Part shown: one piece after another, positions 24,051-34,941 of the stretch
Numbering within the stretch: position 1 is the stretch's first letter
Layout of the letters: each line of letters opens with the position of its first letter
Source: Leucaena leucocephala
Lineage: Eukaryota; Streptophyta; Magnoliopsida; Fabales; Fabaceae
Assembly (NCBI GenBank): GCA_037074615.1
Contig: CM073560.1
Location: 9,183,501 to 9,247,500, forward strand
DNA length: 64,000 nt
Reading direction: 5' to 3'
Position numbers and translations under genes: made by a program
The notes under the pieces: model-generated
Told to the model about the DNA's origin: nothing
The model's database searches: none
Seen by the model: the letters and a program-made list of their open reading frames with translations, nothing else

Positions 24051-26648
24051 TGTAACATCCCAATTTTTGGGTCTAGTTCGCCTAGGTTCAAAATGAGGAA
24101 TGTGAGGAATATCCTAAGTCTTAAGCCTTGGAATTCTGCAGGTAGCTTGATATGGGCTGGCTCCTGTGTAAGATAACCTGATATGGGCGGGTTGTCGAGC
24201 CTTTCAAGTAATGATGACTCCCGAAGAGTTTAAGGGATGAGTTATTGAAAGAGAATTTCTAGAACTTAAGATAAAGGATGAGAAGATGAGCAATGAGGCC
24301 AGAAAGAGAATGCAGGGGCAAAATCGTAATTATGGGAAAGATTGGGCTGGTAGCCGATGAGTACCATATTTTGCCAGAAAATAGAGAAAATTATGCTGAT
24401 CATTTCACTGAACTGTGAAATGTGCATATGAGGTCTCTATGTGTATGAAAGAATTAGAAATATGACCAGGGGTAAAATGGTCATTTTGGAAAAGTGTGCG
24501 CGTGAGTGCTTTTTCAGGCCAAAACAGCCCGGTCCGGATAAAATATATGAAAATACCGGGAGATAGAGAAAAGAATTCTGGGTTGAATGAGGAGTCACGG
24601 AATTTTGATTTGAGGTCCCGATTTTTCTGTAAAAATTCCTGAAGATGGGAATTTACAGTTATAATCGGTAAAGGAAAAGCAGTTCCGATAGGGATGATCG
24701 GACTGTGGCCAGGGGGCCGTATAGTGTTTCTAAGGCCTTTAGTGACACCAGGGAAGGCCCAGGCCCATTAGATCAGTCCAGTGATAAAAGGGGCCGGTGT
24801 TCGGGAAAAAGGTGCGAAATGACGAAAATGCCCCTATGTTATAGAATAGCTGAAGAATGAGTAAAGGGTATTTTGGTCATTTGCCTAAGGTTAGACAGTC
24901 CAGGGAAGTTATCTGGATAGTTGACCAGGGTCAAAGAATACTCTGGTAAGATGGGAAAAGACAATAATGCCCCTAGACCTAATAAAGTAAAGAGAGAGAG
25001 ACTAAGGGCATTTTGGTAATTTGCCAAGGGGTGTTTCTTGGGAATCGTGCCATCAGAGTACTTGGGCTGGATCAGAGACCCAAGATGATATTTCCAGGCC
25101 CAAAAACGCAGGCCCAGTGATTCAGGAGGAAAAGTGGCATTAAAATAATGATTTAGTGACTTTTCAGTAAAGTAAAGTTACTCGGTTGGCACGATAACCG
25201 AGGAGGTGATCAGATAAGTCTGGGACTTATCTGGATAGCATTGGGAAGCGTGCAAGGTCTCTTCCAGGCGCCACATGGCATTAGCCTGGAGAAAGCAGAT
25301 AAAGCTGAGGACACGCTTTACGAGGCAAGAGACTGGACCGGTGAGTCAGCATGCTGAGTCAGCTGCTGAGGTGTCCAGGATTTCAGACATGTGATAAATG
25401 TGGCGCTGAGGTGTCCCGGTGAGGTGTGCTGGATGATGTCATGCATGATGCAGTAAAAAGGAATAAAAGAAAATAGGAAATTCCAGGAAAAACCAGGACC
25501 ACAAGTTCATATGGCTTCAAAATTACAGGAATGCCATTGAAGGAAACTATAAATACCCCCTCCCCCTCCCATTTCATGCATCCCACGGTTTTGAGCCTTT
25601 TAGAGAGAGGAGGAGGTGCTAGAGAGAGAAAGTGAGAGGAAGAAAGAAAGAAATGAAGTTCTGGCGGAGCTGGAAGCAGAATAGAGATAGTAGAGCTCTG
25701 CTAAGCCTTTGAGGTAGTAACTAATCCTAGCTTTTATGTAATGGCTTTGTGATTTGTTGTGCTATTGTTTGGTTGGATTGTTGTCTTATATGTTATGCTT
25801 GAAGCTCTACTGCAATGCTATGATCATATGTTATTGAGTATGGAAGCACACAGCATACTTATCTGTACACAATCACAAGCAAGCACTATCACACTGCATT
25901 ACATATATTGTTATGATTGTTGCTACTGAGATTCCCCCGAATCTCATCCCCATCCATAACCCATTACAGGGAGGTTATGCTGAAGTGGATTTTGAGAATC
26001 CTAGGAGATGCCGTTATGCTGCCGAAGTAAAGACTGAACATCAGTATATGATAAGTACTGTGTACATAGTGCTGTCTAAGGAGGCTAGAAGTGAGTGGAC
26101 CTAGCCGGTTCATCTAGTCTTTCCTGGGTACTACGTAGAATGGTAGTTCTCATAAGGGGATTACCGAATCAGTACAGTTCAGTTCTTTCTACAGATAAAG
26201 CGTAGCGGTTATGCTGCCAGAGTTTAGGCAGAAAGAGATGTAATAGAGATAGCAAGATTATGTAAATGTCTTGTTGTGTATGCCATGCTGTATGACATTA
26301 TGTTATTCAATGATAAGTGTTGTTTGGCATATTCAATTTATGTATGGTAAATTAAGGGGAAATTCGCAGGTCCTGAGGTAGCAGTGTTTTGACCTCAGAT
26401 TGACCTAGTAAACGAAGGGGTTTGGCCACGAAATTTGGCAGGCCAGTCGTACACATCTGGGGCATTACGTGGATAGGTAATAAGCCTCATTTGGTTGTGT
26501 AGAATGAGATTAATTAATTTTCAAATTAAAGGTTCAGAATAAGGAATTTAACAGTGAAATTTTGAATTTCTGGGCTTAAGTTAAGATATAATCGAGCTAA
26601 TATTGCTTCCGCAAGTGTACTCTGAGGAGTCTAAGGGAGGATGTTTCA
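24051..26648 (+). mobile_element. solo LTR, TSD CTATG
   Basis: TGTAACATCCCAATTTTTGG to GGATGTTTCA, 2,598 bp, flanked by perfect CTATG at 24046-24050 and 26649-26653. The empty site is seen at 16991-17010 in the sister LTR ('gctatgatcatatg'), which confirms both the boundary and the duplication. It has no internal coding region. The TATA box is at 25548-25555. Confidence 0.96.
25548..25555 (+). promoter_or_regulatory. LTR TATA box
   Basis: TATAAATACCCCC followed by a GA-rich leader, as in related LTRs. Confidence 0.6.
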
Positions 26649-27770
26649 CTATGATCATATGTTATTAAGCATGGAAGCATGCGGCATACTTATCTGCACA
26701 CAATCACAAGCAAGCACTGTCACTCTGCATTACATATATTGTTATGATTGTTGCTACTGAGATTCCCCCGAATCTCATCCCAATAAATAACTATTACAGG
26801 GGAGGTTATGTCAAAGTAAATTTTGGAAATTTTAAGAGACACCGTTATGCTGCCGAAATTATGACAAGATGGCAATAGTAGAGAAAGGAGCTGATACGTA
26901 CTGTGTACGTAGGTACTGTCTAAGGAGGCTGGAAGTGAGTGGACCTAGCCGGTTCACCCAGTCTTTCCTGGGTACTTACGTAGAATGGTAGTTCTCACAG
27001 GAATTATCGAATCGGTACAAGATCAGTTACTTTCTGAAGATGAAGCGTAGCGGTTATGCTGCCGGATTTTAGGCAGGAAATTATGTAATAGAAATATGAG
27101 GATTTCAAACATGCCCTGATGTATAATGACTTATTATTTAATAAAGATATTATTTGGCATGTTTGACTGATATATGATGGATGTACGCATATGTTTGCAA
27201 AGTTGAGTGCTGGAAATTGCCACTGTGAACAGTAACACGTGGTGACATGATGATGTTTGATAAATAATTAAAAATAGTAAATGGATGAATAAATGTATAA
27301 AATATTTATGGTAAATAGTAGACATACCAAGCTTCCATTTTATATATAAAACGTATCATTTGGATGTCTACACATGAAGATATAAATTATCAAAGTTGGG
27401 ACCAGAATGCTGGATTCAGGGAAAAAATGTTGGATGAATAGTAAAGTTGAAACGTTGACTGACGTTTACTTGGGCAATGCATGGTCAACAAGTGATTTTT
27501 TCCTGAAATATAATTGAGTTAGATTCAAGTAGAAATTGGAACTACTCCATTTAGATTTTTATAGAATTAGTTATGATTTTTTGAAGTCAGGTCACTCATC
27601 TAGAATTTGCATAGTGAACAGTACTCGATAAGAGTAAAACTCCAGATTGAGAAATTGGACTTCAATGACCTTGAAAGTGGTTCTAAATGCTACCAAATGG
27701 TCCCTAAGACATATGTAAGTAAGGATGTTTCACCGGGAGATAGATCAAAGTAAAGAAGTTGCATCCATGA

Positions 27771-28110
27771 TATATCGGACCATTCCAAATTCTTTCGAAG
27801 ATAGGGACAGTAGCCTATAGGTTGGCTCTTCCTCCAAATCTCAGCCAAATACATGATGTGTTTCATGTTTCCTAATTAAAGAAGTATGTTCTAGATCCAT
27901 CTCATGTGATTGAGCAAGATGAAGTCGCATTACAAGATGATCTGACCTATGAGGTTGGACTAGTACGAATTGCTGATCGAAAGGTCAAGCAATTACGTAA
28001 TAAGCAAATTCCTTTGGTAAAAGTGATATGGAAAGGCTTGACTGAGCATGAAGCTACGTGGGAAACAGAAAAAAAAGATGAGGGAGAAGTATCCTGAGTT
28101 ATTTCCATAG
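27771..28110 (+). pseudogene. pol: integrase C-terminus plus chromodomain of the outer element
   Basis: One frame reads YIGPFQILSKIGTVAYRLAL and then PPNLSQIHDVFHVS, the conserved GPF..I region after the integrase core of Gypsy elements. An in-frame stop follows (28-residue spacing typical), and then the open stretch 27906-28097 with VKVIWKGLTEHEATWETE. The pattern W-x-G-x(4)-EATWE is the chromodomain signature that defines chromoviruses such as Tekay/Del, where it binds histone marks and guides integration into heterochromatin. A homopolymer frameshift near 28070 breaks the end. Upstream pol is absent because the inner element inserted here and the outer 5' half was deleted. Confidence 0.88.
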
Positions 28111-28149
28111 GATAAGTATAATGTAAATTTCGAGGATAAAATTTATTTT

Positions 28150-28163
28150 AAGGGGGAGAGAAA
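28150..28163 (+). promoter_or_regulatory. polypurine tract (outer element)
   Basis: AAGGGGGAGAGAAA, directly before the LTR start at 28164 and preceded by 'tttcgaggataaaattta', parallel to the inner element. Confidence 0.85.
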
Positions 28164-30995
28164 TGTAATATCCCTAATTTTCTGTACTAATTTGTATGTA
28201 CAGATTTAATGAAATATATGAATTATTTTTCAGGAAAAAGATGTGGCTATTTATGTAAAGAAAGAGATTAAATTGAAAAAGAAAGAAAAGGTAAGGACTT
28301 AAGTGCAATTATGGAAAGTTTAGGGTTAGAAAGGAAAAGTAGACAAAAATGTGGGGTCTTTAGGTGTAATTTTAGCCAAATAAAGGGACTTAGTTGAAAA
28401 GAAGAAAAATTTCCGGGATAAAAGTGTAATTATGAAAACTTGGACCAGAAATAGGCAAAAATAGTGATCGTATTCCGATCAGCCCCATATTTCACCAGTA
28501 GATAGAGCAAGTGACGCTGGGTAATCCAGCTTAATACAGGAATTTTTCATGACTCCAGATAGCCAAAATTGATCTGGTAGTCTAAAAGTATAAAAATTCC
28601 TACCGGATATCCTAGACCTCAGATATATGTGAGAAATTGCAGGATGATGCGTCCTGATGGGGTGGATGTCAGGAAACTGACAGAATACCGATAGGAGGTC
28701 TGTAGAAAAAGTTATTCACAAATTAGCAAATACAGACGGGAGTATAAGGCTTCCAGGTATCCGATAGGGAGATTTATCGGTATTTAAACTAAGACTGAAT
28801 GAGGTCAGGTAACATTAGTCAGATGCCCATTGTGACCCAAAAGGATGCCTAAACGCAGTAGGCCAGTGTATCTGATAGAAGGAGCCGGTGTTCGGAGATG
28901 TGTATAAACGGTGTATGATAGCTAAAAGACTCGATGAACATTGCCAGGGGAAGATTCCTCGTAATATGTGCCATAAAGGTAATGGACCCTAGGAGGCCCA
29001 ATAATGGCGCCATCAAAGGCCCAGTAAGACCCTTGGATTGATAGGTGGGCCAGTGTCCGGCAGAACCCCGGAAAAGTGCGAAATTACGAAAATGCCCCTG
29101 TGTTGTATTAAAGGGGTAATAGATGTATGAAGGGCATTTTGGCCATTCTGGACAGGCCCAAAAGCCAAGACATACACAGGTGAGGTTAACCAGAGTCAGT
29201 ATATGCCCTGACAGGGTACAGAAAGGTGTAAAATGACAATTTTACCCTTAGGGCTAAGATAGAGCAAGAAAGGGCACCTAGGGGTATTTTGGTCTTTTCA
29301 CAGGGGATCTGTAATTGAGTTTAGACCCAGTATAAAAATGTTAATGATATAAAGGATCCAGATACTAAATTTAAGGTCAGAAGACATAATATGGATTTTC
29401 AGAAAAATTAGATTCAGAAAACAGTCCAGTTTTCGAGGAGACGGACCGGCCGGTACCGAATTAGACCGAAAAGCTTCCAGAAGGTTTCTTGGCTCTCTCA
29501 ATTTCACCATGTGAAGAATGTTAGGGGTGAGGTGTCCCATTAGGTGTCCCTTGATGATGTAGTAAAAGGAATAAAAGAAAATAGGAAATTCCAGAAACAA
29601 CGGTGGCCACAAGTTCAGAAGGCTTCAAAATTACAAAAATGCCATCCATCAAAACTATAAATAGCCCCCCTTTTTCCTTCATTCATCACGGATCCAAGCA
29701 AGAATTAGAGAGATAAGGAAGTTCTTGAGAGAGAAGTGAGAGAAAGAAAGAAGAAAGGAAGTTCTGGCGGAGTTGAAAGCAGTATAGAGATTCTAGAGTT
29801 CTGCTAAGCTTTTGAGATAGTAACTAATCCTATCTTTTATGTATTGACTTTGTGATTTGTTGTGTTATTGTTTGATTGGATTGTTATCTTATATGTTATG
29901 CTTGAAGCTCTATTACAATGCTATGATCATATGTTATTGAATATGGAAGCATGCAGCATACTTATCTGTACACAATCATAAGCAAGCACTGTCACTCTGC
30001 TTTACATATATTGCTATGATTATTACTACTGAGATTCTCCTGAATCTCATCCCAAATAACCCATTACAGGGGAGGCTATGTCGAAGTAAATTTTGGAAAT
30101 TTTGAAAGAAACCGTTATGCTACCGAAATTCTGGCAAAGTGGCAAAGAAAGGAACTGATACGTACTGTGTACGTAGGTACTGTCTAAGGAGGCTGGAAGT
30201 TAGTGGACCTAGCCGGTTCATCCAGTCTTTCCTGGGTACTTACGTAGAATGGTAGTTCTCACGGGAATTACCGAATCGGTACAAGATCAGTTACTTTCTA
30301 AAGACGCAGTGTAGTAGTTATGCTGCTGGATTTCAGGCAGGAAGGATGTATTAGAAATATGAGAATTTTGTACATGTTATGATGTATAACAACTTATTAA
30401 TTAATAATGAGTATTGTTTGGCATGTTTGACTGATATATGATGGATGTATGCATATGTATGCAAAATTGAGTGCTGAAATTTACCACTATGAACAGTAAC
30501 ACGTGGTGACATGATGATATTTGATCTATAATTAAAAATAGTAAATGGATGAATAAATGTATGATATTTTTATGGTAAATAGTAGACATACGAAGCTTCG
30601 ATTCAATATATAGAATCCTCATTTGGATGTCTATACATGGAGATATAAATTATCAAAGTTGGGACCAAAATGCTGGATTCAGGGGAAAAACGCTGGATGA
30701 ATGGTAAAGTTGTAACCTTGACCCATGTTGACTTAGTCAAATATTGGTCAATGAGTGATTTTTCCCTGAAAGATAATGGATTTAGATTCATGTAACAATT
30801 TGAACCACTTCATTTCGGTTTTTGTATAATTAATTATGATTTTTTGAAGTCAGGTCACTCATCTGGAATTTGCACAGTGAATAGTACTCGATAAGAGTAA
30901 AACTCCAGATTAAGAAATTGGACTTCAATAACCTTGAAAGTGGTTCTAAATGCTACCATATGGTCCCTAAAACATATGAAAATAAGGATGTTTCA
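28164..30995 (+). mobile_element. outer element 3' LTR
   Basis: TGTAATATCCCTAATTTTCTG to GGATGTTTCA, 2,832 bp. Its first ~1.15 kb pairs with 15073-16220. Beyond that it differs from the 5' LTR (for example the unique 'taattgagtttagaccc' at 29312) and instead resembles the LTR part at 1-975. The TATA box is at 29656-29663. The right flank ATATA matches the left flank of 15073. Confidence 0.92.
29656..29663 (+). promoter_or_regulatory. LTR TATA box
   Basis: TATAAATAGCCCCCC with a downstream GA-rich leader. Confidence 0.55.
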
Positions 30996-31000
30996 ATATA

Positions 31001-32965
31001 CATTTATAGGTAGATACATGGAATATATCTATAATAATAATATACTTATATCTTTGTTTAAATATACATATTTATACTATAATAATATATTATATATATA
31101 AGGAATATATATATCTATAAGGATAAATAAATGGTGTTTTATCCTTTAGGGATTATCTACGGTGCCTTTCATTGTATTTGTTATTAAATTATCTTGTGTA
31201 TTTTTCTTTTAGGTCGCCATTTTAGGATAATTTTTATAAAGAGAATTATCTTGCTGATTTGTTATAATCTATTAGCATAATGAAATTTTCGGATGAATAT
31301 ATCAATTAGGTAATCCTAAGATATTATTTAAAATTATAGAATCATGAAAGAATAATAAGATCAAGATTAGTTATGATTGGATATAGAAGCAATAATAATA
31401 CTGAAAAATAATAAGATCAAATTAAATAATATTAAATATAGGAGCAAGATAATAATAATAATAATATTGAAAAATAATAAAATTAGATTAAATAAGATTG
31501 AAATTTTAAACCTTAAAAATTATATATGCACCCTAAACCTAGTCCTCAACTCCCATTGCCATCAATTTCTCTCTTCACACCCATAAGACCGTCATTGACG
31601 TTTTAGAGTAACTTTTGTTAAAGCATCAGATTGTTTGTGATTGATGTTGTACATGGGGCCACTCGACTTGTGGTAATTATTCCTTGCTTTGGCAAGAGGT
31701 AACCACTTCTCACTTGTTATACATGCTAACATCTTGCTTGTGAGTAGTTTTAGCTTTTTACACTATTGGAATGCTGTTGGAATTATATTAATATATATAA
31801 ATAAAATTGTCTTGTAGGACTTGTGTTTTAAAAATGTCATATAATGGGAATTTGAAATAGACCACTTGTTGAGTGTTGAGAATAGTTCATATAATGGAAA
31901 TTGGTGAGTGGATTGTGTTGGTTACCATCACGTGATGATGCCTTCATTAATGCGTGATGGTTGGCTCTATTGCCTCCTGCATGGGGTAGGCCATAATGGC
32001 TCTTTTCGTCCTCCTGTGTGAGAATAGGCATTACATGGCTCTTTTCATCCTCCTACATGGAAATAAGCCTTTATGGCTCTTGGATTGTGATTTTGGGATT
32101 GCATTTGGATCATAGTATTGGATATTACTTATTTACTATTAATTATGATATTATTGTATATTTGTCTCACTTGACACCTCACAAACACATATTGGTATGT
32201 ATCGTGAGTAGAAAATGTTGGTTACTAAGACTTTTGTTTCACCCCTGTGGTTATTAATATTTTTTATGTGATAGTACGTGCTATGATTTTTAAGCTTCGG
32301 AGGCTTAATTTGTGCTATAACAACTGTATAACCTCCTCCTTTAGATTTAGGTGTCGAATAGTTGGGCTCATTTTACATACTTTGATATGATATAATACTT
32401 TAATTGGATTTGATTATGTTTTAGATATCGATGATAGACCCTTCTAATTTATTGATTATTCCTTTTCTATCATGGATAATGATTTTTGTTATTTAGTGAG
32501 GCCTTTATATCCATGATAGTCTTCTAATGTAATTTTAATAATTTTCTATCAAGGATGCCATTTTTTAAATGAGTTGAACTCTTTTAAATATGATAATACT
32601 TGAAGGGTGTTTTTATCTTTTTCTATCATGGTTAACTCTTGAGAAGTAAAGCTTTTTCTGCAGTCTTGATTACTTTCAAATTATTAACAAAACTTATTCC
32701 CATTATAGTTAGTTTGTAATTAATTGTGGTAAAAATAATTTTTTAAGATAGTTAATTATTGTTATTAAAAGGAGAAGTTTTATAAACATGAGATTGCGCT
32801 TTCCTGCATCTTTAGATTTGAATTTTTCTTTTAACCCTAAGCGTAAGGACGAGGTTAGATCAATAACCGTTGAAACTTACTCTCACAAAGGAGAGAGAAT
32901 AGCTCCCACTTCAATGAGAATTGTTTTAAAGCTGCCACTACCCATAAAATCCCTTTTATCCCACA
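31001..32965 (+). mobile_element. right piece of the older LTR split at ATATA (end uncertain)
   Basis: This continues the LTR begun at 14855. It is very AT-rich, with (AAT)n-like stretches (31390-31490), a three-copy ~45-bp tandem repeat with 'cctcct..atggctctt' (31974-32083), and repeated 'ttttctatcatgg' (32464-32635). A possible end is ..CCACA at 32965 followed by AATAA, which equals the left flank of 14855. That 5-bp match is weak in AT-rich DNA. The 60-codon ORF at 32788-32970 crosses that end and I do not recognise it. Confidence 0.4.
31974..32083 (+). repeat. three-copy ~45 bp tandem repeat
   Basis: Three imperfect units opening 'cctcct' and closing 'atggctctt' (near 31974, 32010 and 32050). 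Non-coding. Confidence 0.6.
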
Positions 32966-32970
32966 AATAA

Positions 32971-33305
32971 TCAAGGAAATAACAAAATTAGTTTAAATTA
33001 GGAGTAAATATGTTATGAAATATTCACAATCTAATATCAGCTATTGCATCCCATCATACGCAAATCATATATAATAGGCATTGAACTCCATAGCTCCGGA
33101 CCATGAGAAAAATGACATAATTTTCAATGTATTTGGATAAAATACAATTGAGCACCAGAAACTTTTTTTGTTATGATTTCCTCATTTTTTAAATTAAAAG
33201 AGGCTTTGGTAGTACTTCATAGTGTTTCCATGTTAGCTTTTGAAGCTGTGGGGGAAGTGTCACAATTTTGTTAGGTATATTTTCGCTTTATTCAAAAAGA
33301 AGATA
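32971..33305. other. unassigned AT-rich sequence
   Basis: No ORF or repeat recognised up to the target site of the Mutator-like element at 33306. Confidence 0.4.
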
Positions 33306-33539
33306 AAGAATGAAGGGAAAATCCCACGAAAAGAAGATGGAACAAAATGACTACCTAAATATTGGTAATCCCACTGAGGTGTGAAAACCTAAAGTGGGAT
33401 TTTGAATTTCAAGTCCAAATGACAAAATGTCCTTTTCTCTCATTATTTAGAGTCATAGTTGGTGAAATGTAACTGACTGACTAAAACTATATCACGATTG
33501 ACTAAAATGCTACAAGCATTAACAAGAATGGACAAGTTA

Positions 33540-33767
33540 GTATCGGGTCTATTCTTGTTAATGCCTACAACATTTTAGTCAATTGTGGAAGAGATTTAGT
33601 CATTCACTTACATGTGAGATCCCTTTCCTTTCACCAAGCTTCTGAACTCAAAATACTGACTTGTTATTATCGGGCCCATTCTTGCTAATTCTTGTAGCAT
33701 TTTAGTCAATCGTGAAATAGTTGTAGTTATTCATTTACCTTGAGATCACTTTCATTTCACCAGGCTT
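33540..33767 (+). repeat. ~125-bp tandem units inside the MULE (left half)
   Basis: Units share 'aactcaaaatactgacttgttat', here cited in part, then 'cattttagtcaat' and 'gagatcactttcatttcacc'. Two units lie here and about two and a half more at 46371-46710. An inverted unit at 33485-33540 belongs to the TIR. Confidence 0.8.
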
Positions 33768-33796
33768 CACTACTACCAAATAGAATTTCTAAAGCC
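33768..33796 (+). repeat. CACTA left terminal inverted repeat
   Basis: CACTACTACCAAATAGAATT and following bases; pairs with 46342-46370. Confidence 0.9.
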
Positions 33797-33840
33797 CCAT
33801 TTTTAAACTGGTTCTTACGAAAATAATTTTAAAAAAATAA

Positions 33841-33970
33841 GCGGTGGCATTTTTATAAATAAGGATAAAATATTTACACCTGATGTACACATGACCGGTT
33901 TAAAAGAAATGAGCGGTGGTATTTTTGTAAATAAAGTAAAATATTTACACCTGATGTACACATGACCGGT
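33841..33970 (+). repeat. CACTA left subterminal repeats
   Basis: Two copies, period about 72 bp, of 'gcggtggyattttt..' ending 'acctgatgtacacatgaccg'. They contain the accggt/acacc motif seen in number at the right end, where the element's DNA-binding protein is expected to bind. Confidence 0.8.
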
Positions 33971-33991
33971 GTAAAATATCTAAACCCGTGT

Positions 33992-33999
33992 TATATATA
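33992..33999 (+). promoter_or_regulatory. TATA box of the CACTA left end
   Basis: TATATATA immediately inside the subterminal repeats and about 265 bp before the ORF at 34262. The position fits an element promoter. Confidence 0.45.
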
Positions 34000-34261
34000 C
34001 TTTCTATTATGACTCTTCAGTTTCTTATCTATACTTTCCCGCTTCTTTTCTGTACCTTCATCAGACTGTTCATTTCACTTCTTCGGTTCCCAACGTTTGT
34101 AGCCATCATTTTGATAGAAGGCCAATTGCTTTCTTCGATATTCGTTTCTAAAACCGTTCTTATTCCTCAACCATATGTATACCATTCCTATTATTAGTAC
34201 TTTTCATCTCATCATTACTTGATCTCTATTTTCTTTTCTTTTCTTCTATCTGAACCCTCCA

Positions 34262-34591
34262 ATGGTTTCTTCCTCACGCACACCTCCTTCTCTACTACAC
34301 AAAAGAAATAGAGACAAATTAGAAGACAAACATCCTGACCCTCACCCTGTAGGTTCTTCTCCTCCTCCCCTAGTTGTCACTCTGATTGATCACCTTGAGG
34401 AACTCATCATGCGCTTCAATGGCCTGGAGGACTCTGTGGAAGAACTGACTCAGAAAGTTAACAGACTGAAAGACAGTTTCAGAGCTTTCTGCTCAGAAGT
34501 TCACTACCTTCAACAGAATGATAGATTCTATAATTTTATTGATCTAACCCACTCTGATAAATCCCAAAACTCTGAGTCTGATGAGGAGTGA
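34262..34591 (+). CDS. small acidic coiled-coil ORF, 109 codons, unknown
   Basis: This is an uninterrupted ORF inside the CACTA left end, downstream of a TATA box. Residues 1-38 are basic and Pro/Ser-rich (MVSSSRTPPSLLHKRNRDK). Residues about 41-75 form a heptad pattern (LIDHLEELIMRFNGLEDSVE, then LTQKVNRLKDSF) expected to be a coiled coil. The tail is acidic (SDKSQNSESDEE). I do not recognise it as a transposase or gag. It is the only long intact ORF in an otherwise decayed element. It may be a CACTA accessory protein, a first exon, or chance. The 3' flank was later hit by the LTR element at 34670. Confidence 0.4.
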   Translation: MVSSSRTPPSLLHKRNRDKLEDKHPDPHPVGSSPPPLVVTLIDHLEELIMRFNGLEDSVEELTQKVNRLKDSFRAFCSEVHYLQQNDRFYNFIDLTHSDKSQNSESDEE

Positions 34592-34669
34592 AAGCCTGCA
34601 ACCTTTATCTTCCCCTCCTATTCTATTTTTTTTACGTAATGACAAAAAGAGAGAATATATTATATATTC

Positions 34670-34941
34670 TGAAACATCCTTCTTTATATATCTCAAAGTA
34701 CTCTTGGTATAGCTCTCTTGAAGTGGATTATATCTCTCTTGCCGAAAATCCTGGTAGAAAATAATTGTATTGATTCGGTAATTCCCCATGAGAACTACCA
34801 TTCTACGCAAGTACCCAGGAAAGACTGGATGAACCGGCTAGGTCCACTCACTTCCAGCCTCCTTAGACAGCACCTATGTACACAGTACTTTGTATAGTCT
34901 ACTAGCACAACGGTATTTTCTAACAAATTTCTTTAAGTCTT
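34670..34941 (-). mobile_element. truncated 3' LTR of the 4-kb element
   Basis: Nearly identical to 35843-36115, the 3' end of the 5' LTR. It stops after 'tttaagtcttaac', beyond which the two diverge. Confidence 0.9.

Larger units (their letters stand above)
22479..27732 (+). mobile_element. inner element 3' LTR, split by a solo LTR
   Basis: It starts TGTAACACCCCAATTTTTAGG right after a PPT and ends GGATGTTTCA at 27732. Without the 24051-26648 insertion and its duplicated 5 bp, it is about 2.65 kb. Its first ~450 bp match the inserted solo LTR's subfamily and the rest matches 16215-18073, so this LTR is itself a mosaic. The right flank CCGGG should be one copy of the inner element's TSD; the left copy was removed when the 5' LTRs recombined. 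Confidence 0.85.
15073..30995 (+). mobile_element. composite nested Gypsy element, TSD ATATA
   Basis: The outer boundaries are the LTR start TGTAATGTCCC at 15073 and the LTR end GGATGTTTCA at 30995. The 5-bp ATATA lies on both sides (15068-15072 and 30996-31000), and the split host LTR rejoins across it. Inside, in order: chimeric LTR, PBS, gag, remodelled interior, PPT, second LTR (with a third solo LTR in it), end of an integrase-chromodomain ORF, PPT, last LTR. This fits an autonomous chromovirus that took in a related element near the end of pol and then lost its own 5' half by LTR-LTR recombination. ATATA alone is weak evidence, but the architecture supports it. Confidence 0.85.

Noticed and set aside
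31377..31586. Ile/Asn/Lys-rich ORF
   Set aside because: Translation of (AAT)n-like simple sequence.
32788..32970. 60-codon ORF that might be a host exon
   Set aside because: No recognised protein, no splice partners seen, and it overlaps a possible LTR end. Left unassigned.
33988..34197. Hydrophobic 69-codon ORF that could look like a membrane protein
   Set aside because: It is a T-rich leader between the CACTA TATA box and the next ORF; hydrophobicity follows from the pyrimidine-rich bases.
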